The position numbers and the translations under genes are program-made. Below, one piece after another: positions 14,645-23,042 of a DNA stretch of 64,000 nucleotides. The stretch is from M269 sp964640795 (GTDB lineage: Bacteria; Pseudomonadota; Gammaproteobacteria; Enterobacterales; Alteromonadaceae), in contig CAZXIN010000011.1 in the NCBI GenBank assembly GCA_964640795.1, forward strand, positions 1-64,000, in the 5' to 3' direction. The notes under the pieces are model-generated. The model was not told the DNA's origin. It ran no database searches and saw only the letters and a list, made by a program, of their open reading frames with translations. The first letter of the stretch is position 1, and every line of letters starts with the position of its first letter.

Positions 14645-16237
14645 ATGGTCCTTGACTCCCTTATTGATGCTTGGGGTATCACTTTAGGGCTCACTACAAT
14701 TGTCATTCTTTGGGATATATTGTCTGACAGTGGGCTTATTTTACTGCCTCTCATCTTCGTCTTCGTAAAAGGTGCTGAAAAGATAGTTATAGAAGGATAC
14801 TCTGAGGAAGTATATCGAGAGGTAACCTACAGAGTGTTTTCAGTATGGCTTGTCTTCACATTAGTGATAGTCCCGTATATTCCGTTTAAAGTATCTGACA
14901 TTAGAACTTTTCCTCGAGCTTGCTCGATACCTGAGCAGCGAGTAACTGAAGCTTTAAATCAAAGCCATATAGAGTCAGCAGAAGGTGAATTTGCTCAAGA
15001 AAGAGTTCAGGATAGGTTTGATTTACTCATTGAAGGCACAAGGGTTAGAGTATCGCCGATCGTTTACTTCACACTCGCTGTCTCCCAATCCTTTAAAAAT
15101 GAGGCTGTTAGCAGGTTACCTTGTTCAACTAACTTGCGCCTCATTCGTACTGAAATGCAATCGAATCAACTTCCTCTGCCATTACGAAGAGAAGTATCAG
15201 ATTTTACAAGGCGCTGTTATTGGCCTGCTAGAACAAAAGCACTCGCCAGAGGAGAGTTGCCACTGGAGGAATATTTGTGGCCGGGGCATCAGTTTTTCTT
15301 AGAAACTCGTGGCTATTATGATAACGCAGAAGGCAATGGATATTACTCCTTAACGGCAAGACCTGGATTTAGTAATACAGTTAATAGGTTAGCTGAATCC
15401 GCCCAATTACCTGACAATTATGGGTTCCCAACTTGCAAAGAATGGTGGCTAGGAATAGACGATCCTAACCAATATGCACTTCGCTTTAGACTGTTCGAGG
15501 CAACGCCAAATTGGGTTAAAAGTGAGCAGGAAGGGGTTTGGACTATGGTTGAAAGTTGGTTTGTCTCCGACGAAGAGGCCAACGCTTATCTTGATAGTAC
15601 AGACGCTATTGTTGCCACTGCATTTTTCACGAACAAAGCCGCTGATGAATTTGGTTTCCTTGGAGCAAGAGATTACGGCTTAGATGCTGGCGATGCAGGA
15701 GCCACAGATACAGTTTTAAGGTTATTGGGCTCGATTGGAGTTATAGTCGGCTCTGTTCCCCAAGCCGCTGGAGCCTCTTTAATACAATTAGCAGCCCCTT
15801 TAATGAAACCGCTAATTATCATGATCCTACTTGTCGCCTTCATACCTGCTATGTTGTTTGGTTCATTCAAAGCAAAGCATGTAGCAACTTTTATGATGGT
15901 TATCTCTAGTATCATGTTTTGGCCATTTCTATGGGAGCTAGGGCGACTGGTAGACGATACGTTATTAGATGCTACAGGTGGCGCTTTAATGGGCAGCCTA
16001 GGAATTAACCAGGCGATTCTTTCACAATGGTTTGCTGGCTTTTTCTTTATGTACTCACCAGCCCTATTCACAATGTCGTTAGGGTGGGTTGGCATGGCAG
16101 GTGCTGATATAGTTCAGTCCAAAGCCAAAGGCGTATCTGGAGCCGGTAGTGCAGGTCAAAGTGGCGCAAGCAAAGCCACAAGTAAAGCAGGCTCTGTAGC
16201 TAAAAGCATAGCTACCAAAGGCCGTAAAAATGATTAA
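14645..16237 (+). CDS. TraG N-terminal-like conjugation protein of ICE type
   Basis: 530 aa. Inner-membrane topology with helices near the N-terminus (about 15-40, 65-85) and a cluster at about 355-480. The C-terminus is rich in Gly, Ser, Ala and Lys. Family landmarks of the TraG_N proteins of integrating conjugative elements are present: LWDILSDSGLILLP near the start, EVSDFTRRCYWPAR, an ETRGYYDN segment and GFPTCKEWW. The family usually closes the type IV secretion cluster of PFGI-1-like elements and acts in mating-pair assembly. Here the rest of the cluster is missing except for the DUF3262-like gene, so transfer function is doubtful. The frame itself is intact. Confidence 0.8.
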   Translation: MVLDSLIDAWGITLGLTTIVILWDILSDSGLILLPLIFVFVKGAEKIVIEGYSEEVYREVTYRVFSVWLVFTLVIVPYIPFKVSDIRTFPRACSIPEQRVTEALNQSHIESAEGEFAQERVQDRFDLLIEGTRVRVSPIVYFTLAVSQSFKNEAVSRLPCSTNLRLIRTEMQSNQLPLPLRREVSDFTRRCYWPARTKALARGELPLEEYLWPGHQFFLETRGYYDNAEGNGYYSLTARPGFSNTVNRLAESAQLPDNYGFPTCKEWWLGIDDPNQYALRFRLFEATPNWVKSEQEGVWTMVESWFVSDEEANAYLDSTDAIVATAFFTNKAADEFGFLGARDYGLDAGDAGATDTVLRLLGSIGVIVGSVPQAAGASLIQLAAPLMKPLIIMILLVAFIPAMLFGSFKAKHVATFMMVISSIMFWPFLWELGRLVDDTLLDATGGALMGSLGINQAILSQWFAGFFFMYSPALFTMSLGWVGMAGADIVQSKAKGVSGAGSAGQSGASKATSKAGSVAKSIATKGRKND

Positions 16238-16249
16238 AAGGGTGTAAAT

Positions 16250-16456
16250 ATGAGTGTGCTTAAAAAGATCGGACTTGGTGCGTGTCATGTCGTCGCTTTC
16301 CTCTTCAATGATGAGCGGGGTACAAAGCAGCGAGAGGAAGACGATTTATCAAAGTTTAGTGACGGTATAGGTACAACTAATATATCAGGCGAACATATGA
16401 CTCAAGATGAGGCAAAAGCCCACAGAAGGCTCTTTGGAACGGATTACGACTACTAA
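16250..16456 (+). CDS. small charged protein, unknown
   Basis: 68 aa. The start at ATG 16250 follows AAAGGGTG. A short hydrophobic N-terminus (IGLGACHVVAFLF) is followed by a charged tail. Not recognised. The stop overlaps the next start by one base (TAATG), which supports translation as part of the conjugation-gene cluster. Confidence 0.5.
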   Translation: MSVLKKIGLGACHVVAFLFNDERGTKQREEDDLSKFSDGIGTTNISGEHMTQDEAKAHRRLFGTDYDY

Positions 16457-16674
16457 TGGAAATCTTTGATGCAACGCTAGGAATGACTGCCACAGACTTT
16501 TCTAGCGCATTGAAATGGCTTTTAACAGCAGCAGCTATTATTTTTAGCGTGCTTTGTATTAAAGGCATGTATAGCGAGATATTAGGCGGCAATATGACGT
16601 TTTTAGACGCTATCCTTCGCATCACTATGCTGATGGCTACTTTGACCTTTTTGAGCGTGATTTACTTGAGCTAA
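16456..16674 (+). CDS. DUF3262/TIGR03758-like ICE membrane protein
   Basis: 72 aa with two TM helices (about 18-37 and 52-71) separated by a short loop with GMYSEILGGN. Length, two-helix layout and the N-terminal T-x-x-DF-x-x-ALK-x-LL pattern match the small integrating-conjugative-element protein family TIGR03758/DUF3262, a neighbour in type IV secretion clusters. The overlap with the previous gene (TAATG) indicates coupling. In complete elements this gene lies well apart from TraG_N, so the present spacing points to a deletion. Confidence 0.6.
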   Translation: MEIFDATLGMTATDFSSALKWLLTAAAIIFSVLCIKGMYSEILGGNMTFLDAILRITMLMATLTFLSVIYLS

Positions 16675-16789
16675 TAGATATGGGTATGATGCAGTATCTA
16701 TCCATGCTCTAGTCTGTGAGCAATAGCTATAGTAGTTGAAATTATCGGATGCCCTAGCTGACAAAGCATGAAAACAGTGAATTTGTTTA

Positions 16790-17902
16790 TTAACCATCTT
16801 TATCATCAGCTCTTCGGTTATTAAGTTTTAAACTTCTAATAAGCTCAATTACTATCTCTTGTGCATTTATTGAGTATGGATCGACTCCGAATTTTGCCTT
16901 TTCTTTTGCAGCAAAAAGCCTGCCCGCTACTTCAATTTTTAATTTATGCTGATCTTCAATTGGAAGTGAAGCAATGTATGGAGTTATAGCTTTTAAATCT
17001 AATGATGTCTGTAAGTGGCTGTACTGTTGTTCTCTATGTTTAGCTGATTCTCGAGCTAGGTAGGTAGCGGGAACAGACAATATTATTGCTAGAGCGATCC
17101 TAAATAATGAATTTTGCCATTGAAAATCAGCAGTTGTTGTTTCCCAGAATGAATAACCAACAATCGCAACAATAAATGCCATACATAATAGTGATGCGTA
17201 TCTTAACCAATTGGCCATTCCCTTTTCTTCTGCTGCGTTTGTTTCAAAATCACCAGCAATTGCTCGACCTGATACATGACCGAGAATTTCATCAATTTGC
17301 TGTTTCTTAGAGTCTACCTCTATCAATGACTCTTCATACAAAGAAGAAACTTTGTCTATCGTAGCTTTAGTATAATGCTCTAATTTTGTAAGTCGACTAT
17401 TTAGCTCATCTACGCCAGACTCATTTTCATTTAATAGCTTTTTTATTCTCCGATCATGCTCTAAGTGATTCTCAGATAATCTTTGCAGACTTCGTTTAAC
17501 TGATTTATAGCTAGTAATTGATGGACTTGAATCCTTCAATTCAGCTGTCTCAGCCATTTCATATTCAAGTGGACTATTTTCAGCTACGTTTCTAAATGCA
17601 TTAGACTTTTCTAGTAACTCTGAACCGAGAGTTTTCATTTGATTGTCAGCTTCTTGAAATTGAGCCATACCCTGACCAATTAATTGTCCATATACAGCTA
17701 CAAAGTTCGCTGAGCTCGCAATTTTTTCAATATCTTCACTTTCCGAAGCTACTGAATATGCCTCTATATTCTTATAAAAGGACTTGAATCCATCCCTAAG
17801 CTTTTTAGAAATCGGGCTATCACCAATGTAATCTCGTAATTGATCTACAATCTCTTTAAGCTCAGAAAGCTTCTCATCGAATTCAATTAACGTATTTTCC
17901 AT
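16790..17902 (-). CDS. coiled-coil membrane protein, unknown, candidate defence gene
   Basis: 370 aa. Long N-terminal heptad-like helices (about 1-220) are followed by two TM helices (WLRYASLLCMAFIVAIVGYS near 233-253 and LFRIALAIILSVPATYLA near 270-288). A conserved-looking C-terminal domain follows, with ARESAKHREQQYSHLQTSLD and EDQHKLKIEVAGRLF. No enzymatic motif. It stands alone on the minus strand between the conjugation remnant and the recombinase. Similar C-termini occur in uncharacterised membrane proteins of bacterial islands. A sensing or membrane-disruption role is speculative. Confidence 0.65.
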   Translation of the reverse strand: MENTLIEFDEKLSELKEIVDQLRDYIGDSPISKKLRDGFKSFYKNIEAYSVASESEDIEKIASSANFVAVYGQLIGQGMAQFQEADNQMKTLGSELLEKSNAFRNVAENSPLEYEMAETAELKDSSPSITSYKSVKRSLQRLSENHLEHDRRIKKLLNENESGVDELNSRLTKLEHYTKATIDKVSSLYEESLIEVDSKKQQIDEILGHVSGRAIAGDFETNAAEEKGMANWLRYASLLCMAFIVAIVGYSFWETTTADFQWQNSLFRIALAIILSVPATYLARESAKHREQQYSHLQTSLDLKAITPYIASLPIEDQHKLKIEVAGRLFAAKEKAKFGVDPYSINAQEIVIELIRSLKLNNRRADDKDG

Positions 17903-18333
17903 TACAACCTCATGATCAAAACTAATACTCTCTTAGGCAGCTAACGCCAATTTAAATAACAAATAATAAGCTTGATTAGCCGTGCAGCGAAACCGAGCGA
18001 GCTGTTAGTGGTTCTGCTTTAAATTAATGTTAGACTTACTAGCTACCAAAAATATCGCGATACTTATGAAACTCACACTAAACTTGAATCATTGATTCAA
18101 TTAGCAGCACCTCTTCTAAAGTGCTTGTTTTGGATCGAAAGCTGCCTAAATTCGAGGTTAACAAAGTTACCTTAAAAAGTCTCGACTTGCATACAAAGTA
18201 CTATCTAAACGAATTGATCCCCATTGGTCCCAGCAGATAGGTGAAACTAATTTATCCTGCTAAATTGTGATGAACCTTGCGATTTAACATTACCCAATAA
18301 AATTAGGCATGCCTAATTTCTCAACTTAGAGGC
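17903..18333. other. 431-bp intergenic region with an attC-like inverted repeat
   Basis: CTAACgccAATTTAAA near 17940-17956 is mirrored by TTTAAATTaatGTTAGAC near 18017-18034. The interior contains shorter pairings (GCAG...GCTG). This recalls the ends of an integron attC site, but the 5' core does not fit the full consensus and no integron integrase is present. The region ends with the palindrome at 18301-18318. Confidence 0.3.
18301..18318. repeat. 18-bp palindromic repeat, copy 1 (candidate att core of nested unit)
   Basis: AATTAGGCATGCCTAATT is a perfect palindrome (perfect to 20 bp, 18300-18319), 16 bases beyond the stop of the minus-strand recombinase. A copy with one mismatch lies at 21098-21115. 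Confidence 0.7.
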
Positions 18334-19254
18334 TTAACGCAAATAAACTAATGTTATCTCAGGCCTAAAGTGACCAAGCTCTTGTGATACAGTGGTTAAC
18401 GCGACCTCTCGACAAAAACCAGCTTGTTTTAACTCGAGCATCCGTTCCTGTGCATAGCTATGTCTCAAACCATGCCCTCCGCTAGACCAAAAAATCGCAC
18501 GTTTGGAGGCTGACGAGAAGCTGCTAGACCAATTGACACCTCCACCAATGTTATAGAAGCTTATATAAGAGATTTTTCTATCAGTAATTTGTCTAGGTTC
18601 AGCCAACTTATTCGCTTCGAGCCGTTTTGCGAGATGGTATGGAAGCACAACTTCGCGTATCAACCCACCTTTTCCTTGAACAGTATAACTTGCCCCATCT
18701 CTCCCATAAAACTTGCTCTCTAATGAAGGACGAGAGCTTGGTTCTCTCTCATTAATCGGTCTTAGAGTATAGAGCTCATGCGCACGCAACCCTGCGGCAT
18801 AAGCAATTTGTGTGGCTAAAGCATTCTTCTCTGTTTGAGATGACGTAACCATAGATACTTGTTTACTCGTATATGCGCGGCCATCTAATATCTGTTTATG
18901 CACTGACTTAATCACTGGCAGGCGCTCGGATTCTTTTATCTGGCTTGTTACGTGCAACATCATTGTTTGTATGGCCTGCCTCTCCTGATCAAGTGCCTTT
19001 TGTCCGACTTCTTCTGAGCGAGAGTCTAGATATTCAATGGCTTGCTCGCGAGTTAACTCACGCAAGCTTATGTTGAATTGTTTATTCACATATTTTGCGA
19101 CTCTCGTTAGCCCAGCTTCGTAGTTTCGTGCTGTACCTTTTGACTGAACAATGTTGTTACGTCCCTGTACACGCTTAATAACTTTAGCTGCTTGTTTTTT
19201 GGCGATAATCTCTGGATCTTTGCCATTGAGCTTCTGCTTAGAAAATCTAGGCAT
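18334..19254 (-). CDS. tyrosine recombinase, Integrase_1-like
   Basis: 306 aa. A SAM-like N-terminal domain (about 35-130) precedes the catalytic domain with Arg157 in AGLRAHEL, Lys195 in GKGG, HGLR (His261, Arg264), LGH (His295) and Tyr304 in TLVYLR at the very end. All active-site residues are present, so it may be functional. It is distinct from the island integrase near tRNA-Phe. It overlaps the preceding small HTH gene by 8 bp and is probably co-transcribed with it. With the 18-bp palindromes on either side, it may mobilise an inner unit. Confidence 0.85.
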   Translation of the reverse strand: MPRFSKQKLNGKDPEIIAKKQAAKVIKRVQGRNNIVQSKGTARNYEAGLTRVAKYVNKQFNISLRELTREQAIEYLDSRSEEVGQKALDQERQAIQTMMLHVTSQIKESERLPVIKSVHKQILDGRAYTSKQVSMVTSSQTEKNALATQIAYAAGLRAHELYTLRPINEREPSSRPSLESKFYGRDGASYTVQGKGGLIREVVLPYHLAKRLEANKLAEPRQITDRKISYISFYNIGGGVNWSSSFSSASKRAIFWSSGGHGLRHSYAQERMLELKQAGFCREVALTTVSQELGHFRPEITLVYLR

Positions 19255-19477
19255 TCCTCTTGACCCATCGATATACAGTAGACCAGGCTACACTTTGCTT
19301 TTTTACTTTTCGAAGCCAACGATGCAACTCCGTAACAGATGCGCCATGCCTGTGCATTTGGACAAGGTTGTCAGTATATTTATCTAGCTTTGAACAACGA
19401 TAACGAGGCTTTTTAATATCAAACGTCTGTTTTTTCAGCTTTTCTACTTCTAATTTCGCGTTAAATTCTTCTGTCAT
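19247..19477 (-). CDS. small helix-turn-helix protein upstream of the recombinase
   Basis: 76 aa from ATG 19477 with GGGTG a few bases before it. The frame extends to a GTG at 19510 without a better site. Basic and rich in Lys/Arg, it carries KPRYRCSKLDKYTDNL, then GASVTELHRWLR and a W-STVYRWVKR recognition helix. It overlaps the recombinase start. It is likely a DNA-binding accessory (directionality or repressor factor), by position and fold only. The hairpin region beyond its start may contain its operators. Confidence 0.65.
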   Translation of the reverse strand: MTEEFNAKLEVEKLKKQTFDIKKPRYRCSKLDKYTDNLVQMHRHGASVTELHRWLRKVKKQSVAWSTVYRWVKRNA

Positions 19478-19510
19478 GTGATCACCCGAGTTTGTAAGAA
19501 CATCATTCAC

Positions 19511-20072
19511 TTTCAGTGAATGCGACGTCAGGTAAACAACGTATTACCTAATGCCGTATCGCCCCTGTTCGACATCAAATGTCAGGCTCGGACTGGTCTC
19601 GCCTATTAACCTCAGATACGTGGAAACGGCAGCCAAAAGGCGCCGAAATAGAGCACGCAAAACACAGCGCTGTGAGTTATGGAATATAAAACAATAAGGA
19701 TTTTCAAGACGTTTTGAAGGCAGCAGAATTGCGCCTATTTTGGTTAAATCAAAAGCTTAACTTCCGATTATTTACACGACAGATAATAAGATAATCTGGC
19801 GTTTTTTACAACCAACATAAAGTATGCGCGTAAGTTATGCGTTTAGATAAGGAAGCCCAAGCGCCACGCTGTGTTGAGGGAGCATTGCGAGTTTTACACA
19901 GCGGGGCGCAATGCACCGCCATTTAAGCACCTGCCGCAAAACAGGCAGGTGCGTGAAAAAAGGAAGGCGATTGCTCCTGATGCCTTCCAATATATAAACA
20001 CGCGCATACTTGAGTTATATTCGTACAAGTAGTCTTTAGGTTGCGAGGAAAAAGGAGAGTATAGAGCGTTAA
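19511..20072. other. 562-bp non-coding region with strong inverted repeats
   Basis: Seen directly: GACAT-CAA-ATGTC (19571-19583); the 12-bp palindrome CACAGCGCTGTG (19663-19674); nested arms GCGCC+CTGTGT / ACACAG+GGCGC (19861-19909); GCACCTGCC / GGCAGGTGC with 8-base loop (19927-19952); GGAAGGC / GCCTTCC (19962-19968 and 19982-19988). The divergent genes on both sides make this a control region, an oriT-like site, or both. Confidence 0.55.
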
Positions 20073-21071
20073 ATGAATATCTCAGATAAGAGTCGGATTG
20101 ACAAAATAACGACTAAAGACATCTTGAACGAGGCGCTACCACAAATTGATGCAGTCCTTGCTTCTCGCAATGATAAGCTTAGTCTAAGGCCTGTTAAGGC
20201 AGCGGTAATATTTGTTGAGCATTATATAGCTAAAATTGAAAATGAAAATAAGGATGACCTTTTTGATAAGCCCTGGTTTGTGGCGTTTTTGAACTACATT
20301 GATGACTGGTACCGAGAGCGCTACAGAGATTCTTACGACTCAAGCTCTACAAACTTCAAAGGCTTAGTATTTTTGCATAGCTACCCTTTCCTATTAGATT
20401 TTCCTATTAGTAAATATGTGGATGAGGGGGACAAAGATACATGCTCTCTATATTTTCTAAGCGACTATTGTGAGCACGACGATTGGAAAAGCTATGTTCA
20501 ACAAGCCCCAAACTTAAACACTTTGTCAGAGCATGAGCACGAAAAGCTAAAAAGTGATGTAGTGTTAGAAATTGGAATGCATCGCAACGCATTCCACAAC
20601 TATGCCATGATGGATGATCAGAACTTGGCTGATAAGAGCAGCTATGAATACGTTAGGAAGCATTTAGAAAATGCAATCCTGAATATTTGTTCTTCAGTAG
20701 GCGGGTCCTTCAACATTGCGATATGGGATTTACACTTGGCTTTAGAGAAATTATTAAAGTTAATAATTGAACAGGAAAAGGGGGATTATCCTAAACATCA
20801 CAATTTAAATAAGCTTCTTACATACTCAACTATCAAAAATAATGAAAAGATAGAATGCCTCTTAAGCCAGTTCCCTAATCACAAAGAAGTAATTGACATG
20901 AGATATGGAAAGCCAGAAGTTACAGATATTGAACAGGTAAGAGCATACTATACAACGACAGTTCAGCTGATATTAGAACTATCAAAATACGTGAAAACAA
21001 AATTATCTGTCCACAATGCAGTATTTTATTTAAAAAGGGGAAAATACGCTGGGACAACTCTGGCAGATTGA
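20073..21071 (+). CDS. HEPN-like protein, candidate RNase/defence factor
   Basis: 332 aa. The C-terminal half has the helical HEPN pattern: AIWDLHLALEKLLKLIIEQE, then YPKHHNLNKLL, as in HEPN proteins where a helix with LEK-x-x-K precedes H-x-L. A clear R-x4-6-H catalytic motif is not obvious, so RNase activity is uncertain. The N-terminal half is acidic with many aromatic residues and unrecognised. Location inside the possible nested unit suggests cargo. The start at ATG 20073 has AAGGAGAG upstream at a long distance. Confidence 0.5.
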   Translation: MNISDKSRIDKITTKDILNEALPQIDAVLASRNDKLSLRPVKAAVIFVEHYIAKIENENKDDLFDKPWFVAFLNYIDDWYRERYRDSYDSSSTNFKGLVFLHSYPFLLDFPISKYVDEGDKDTCSLYFLSDYCEHDDWKSYVQQAPNLNTLSEHEHEKLKSDVVLEIGMHRNAFHNYAMMDDQNLADKSSYEYVRKHLENAILNICSSVGGSFNIAIWDLHLALEKLLKLIIEQEKGDYPKHHNLNKLLTYSTIKNNEKIECLLSQFPNHKEVIDMRYGKPEVTDIEQVRAYYTTTVQLILELSKYVKTKLSVHNAVFYLKRGKYAGTTLAD

Positions 21072-21097
21072 TAGTTACTCTAGAAGGCAGAACGAAT

Positions 21098-21115
21098 AAT
21101 TAGGCATGCCAAATT
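21098..21115. repeat. 18-bp palindromic repeat, copy 2
   Basis: AATTAGGCATGCCAAATT matches 18301-18318 at 17 of 18 positions in direct orientation. It lies 27 bases after the HEPN-like gene. The two copies enclose 2.8 kb. Confidence 0.7.
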
Positions 21116-21310
21116 ATCCAAATATACATAAAATTAAGCCATCGAAAAATAAAAGCACCTACCAGCATAATTATAATTTTCTTTTATAATCAAATAAATA
21201 GCTAAATCTCATTTCAAAATAAAAACCCCTGTTAATTTAGGGTAGCTTTTCACTGAATCAAATTTTACGTTAAGGCAGCATAGCTCTCAAAATATCCTAT
21301 GGAGGTCAAA

Positions 21311-21541
21311 ATGGGGCTATTTATATCAAGTGATGAGATACAAGAGTTAACCGGCTTTAAGAAAAAGTCTCTACAAATCAAACAACTAAAAAAGCTAGGC
21401 ATACCATTCCAGGTCAATCGATTAGGTATACCTATTGTGCTTCAAGACAGCGTTCAACAAGCTCTGTCTAATAATAACTTGCGCAAAACAGGTGCTCAAT
21501 CTATAGATTTAAATTCGTTGAGCCGAATTGGAGCAAGATAA
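21311..21541 (+). CDS. DUF4224-like small protein paired with the integrase
   Basis: 76 aa from ATG 21311, chosen for GGAGGT at 21301-21306. The upstream ATG 21299 lies before that site. The segment LFISSDEIQELTGFKKKSLQ, then QLKKLGIPFQVNRLGIPIV, is the typical DUF4224 pattern (LT-x-x-EL-x-x-LTGY...GIPF-x-V). Such proteins sit directly before phage or island integrases and may act as excisionase or regulator. The gap to the integrase is 3 bp. Confidence 0.8.
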   Translation: MGLFISSDEIQELTGFKKKSLQIKQLKKLGIPFQVNRLGIPIVLQDSVQQALSNNNLRKTGAQSIDLNSLSRIGAR

Positions 21542-21544
21542 CAG

Positions 21545-22534
21545 ATGGGAAGGAAACGCAAATCAGGTTCGCATTTACCAGAAAGAATGTATCTGCATAA
21601 AGGGACTTATTATCTCGTAGACAAAGATAATAAGTGGATAAATTTGGGCAAAACCCTCCCACAGGCTCTAGCTGAGTACCACAACCTTTCATCGTTCGAG
21701 CGTAATATAGGTACCATGGGCGACCTTATAGACAGATACATGATAGAGATTGCACCAACGAAGAGTGTCGCGTCTTACAAAAGTGACGTATCGGCGGCTA
21801 AATTTCTGAGAGCAGCATTCCATGAAATGTTGCCCAAGAATGTGACTCCCCAAGCAATCTATCAGTACATGGACTATCGAAGCCAAACGGCTCCAGTCCG
21901 CGTTAACCGTGAAATTGCGCTATTATCACATATGTTCAAAAAAGCTATCCGTTGGGGGGTGGTAAACGCCAATCCCTGCCACGATGTAGAGCGAAATCCA
22001 GAAAAGCCAAGAGATAGATATGTTAAAGATGATGAACTCATAGCATTTCAGGAGTTTATCCCTAAGTGGCTGTCCCTATACTTAGATTTGAAGATACTGA
22101 CTGGATTACGCCAAACCGATTTACTAAAACTTAGGTTCGATGCTTTTAACGACGATGGTTTGCTTATCCGTATGAGCAAGACCCAAAGAAGTACCAATAA
22201 GCAATTGTTAATCGAGTGGACAGGTGAACTAAGAAAGACGGTAGAGGCCATCAAAGGGCTTGAAGGCAAGATCAAAAGCCTTTATCTGTTTTCAACAAGA
22301 AAAGGCCAGCCTTACACGCCCGACGGCTTTAGAAGCATCTGGCATAGATGGATGACGAATGCGTTAGATAAAAAGATATTAGAGGAGCGTTTTCAAGAGC
22401 GTGATATTAGAGCCAAAGCTGGTAGCGATATCAGCAGTGAAGAGCATGCAACGCAGCTCTTGGGTCATGAAAGTGGTAAAACTACGGCTAGGCATTACAG
22501 ACGTTTGCCTACCAGAGTGAAACCGTCTAAGTAA
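21545..22534 (+). CDS. tyrosine integrase of the tRNA-Phe island
   Basis: 329 aa phage-type integrase. An arm and core-binding N-terminus (about 1-150) is followed by the catalytic domain with Arg189 in TGLRQTDLL, Lys212, the ERDIR box (Arg289; the usual His is replaced, as in several relatives), LLGH (His308) and Tyr318 in ARHYRR. Position about 0.5 kb from the tRNA-Phe attR and pairing with a DUF4224-like gene identify it as the enzyme that placed the island. The frame is intact. Its C-terminal region is duplicated in decayed form at 22835-22951. Confidence 0.9.
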   Translation: MGRKRKSGSHLPERMYLHKGTYYLVDKDNKWINLGKTLPQALAEYHNLSSFERNIGTMGDLIDRYMIEIAPTKSVASYKSDVSAAKFLRAAFHEMLPKNVTPQAIYQYMDYRSQTAPVRVNREIALLSHMFKKAIRWGVVNANPCHDVERNPEKPRDRYVKDDELIAFQEFIPKWLSLYLDLKILTGLRQTDLLKLRFDAFNDDGLLIRMSKTQRSTNKQLLIEWTGELRKTVEAIKGLEGKIKSLYLFSTRKGQPYTPDGFRSIWHRWMTNALDKKILEERFQERDIRAKAGSDISSEEHATQLLGHESGKTTARHYRRLPTRVKPSK

Positions 22535-22623
22535 TGTTTGAAAAAGCCTAGACTTATTTAAAATCTGCATTGAGAACAATCTTATTTAATATAACTTTAT
22601 CACTATATTTAAGGAGACAATGG

Positions 22624-22845
22624 ATGACATTAGATATAGCCGAGACCATTATTCCTATAACTCGATTTAAACGAGAGATAAATCGATTAGTAAGGCTGTT
22701 TGCAAGTGAAAAGCTTCACAAGGTTGTTGTAACCAGGAGAGGTGTAAAAATACTCTATGCGCTATCTCCCGAACTGTCTGAAATCGTCAAGGACAAACAA
22801 GATGTTGTACGAGAAAATGTGCAGCATCAAAATCAAGACAGCTAG
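22624..22845 (+). CDS. Phd/YefM-like orphan antitoxin
   Basis: 73 aa from ATG 22624, preceded by AAGGAG at 22611-22616. The pattern IPITRFKREINRLVRLF, then KVVVTRRGVKILYALSPEL, fits the Phd/YefM DNA-binding fold (ITEFR...VVITRRGKPVA). No toxin gene (Doc or RelE type) follows: the next bases are an integrase relic and tRNA-Phe. It may serve as a regulator, or be a left-over of a toxin-antitoxin pair. Confidence 0.6.
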   Translation: MTLDIAETIIPITRFKREINRLVRLFASEKLHKVVVTRRGVKILYALSPELSEIVKDKQDVVRENVQHQNQDS

Positions 22846-22951
22846 CGATGTACATAAGGAACAAGCAACATTGCTCTTAGACCATGAAAGTGGTAAAACT
22901 ACAAAGCATTATTATGAGCGTTTGCCAACAAAGGTTAAAACATCTAAATAG
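22835..22951 (+). pseudogene. C-terminal relic of a second island integrase
   Basis: In a frame different from the antitoxin, 38 codons read KTASDVHKEQATLLLDHESG and then KTTKHYYERLPTKVKTSK. This aligns almost gap-free with the end of the intact integrase (GSDISSEEHATQLLGHESG ... HYRRLPTRVKPSK). DNA similarity is also visible but with many differences, so it is a diverged homologue. It ends 91 bases before tRNA-Phe, where an integrase of a previous element would lie. Confidence 0.85.
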
Positions 22952-23042
22952 TGTGATTTTTGGAAAAACTGGATTTATTTGGAAAGTTGGTGAAGTACCA
23001 TTTCTTCTTAAAGTTTATAAATTATTGAAAAGCTTAAAGAAA

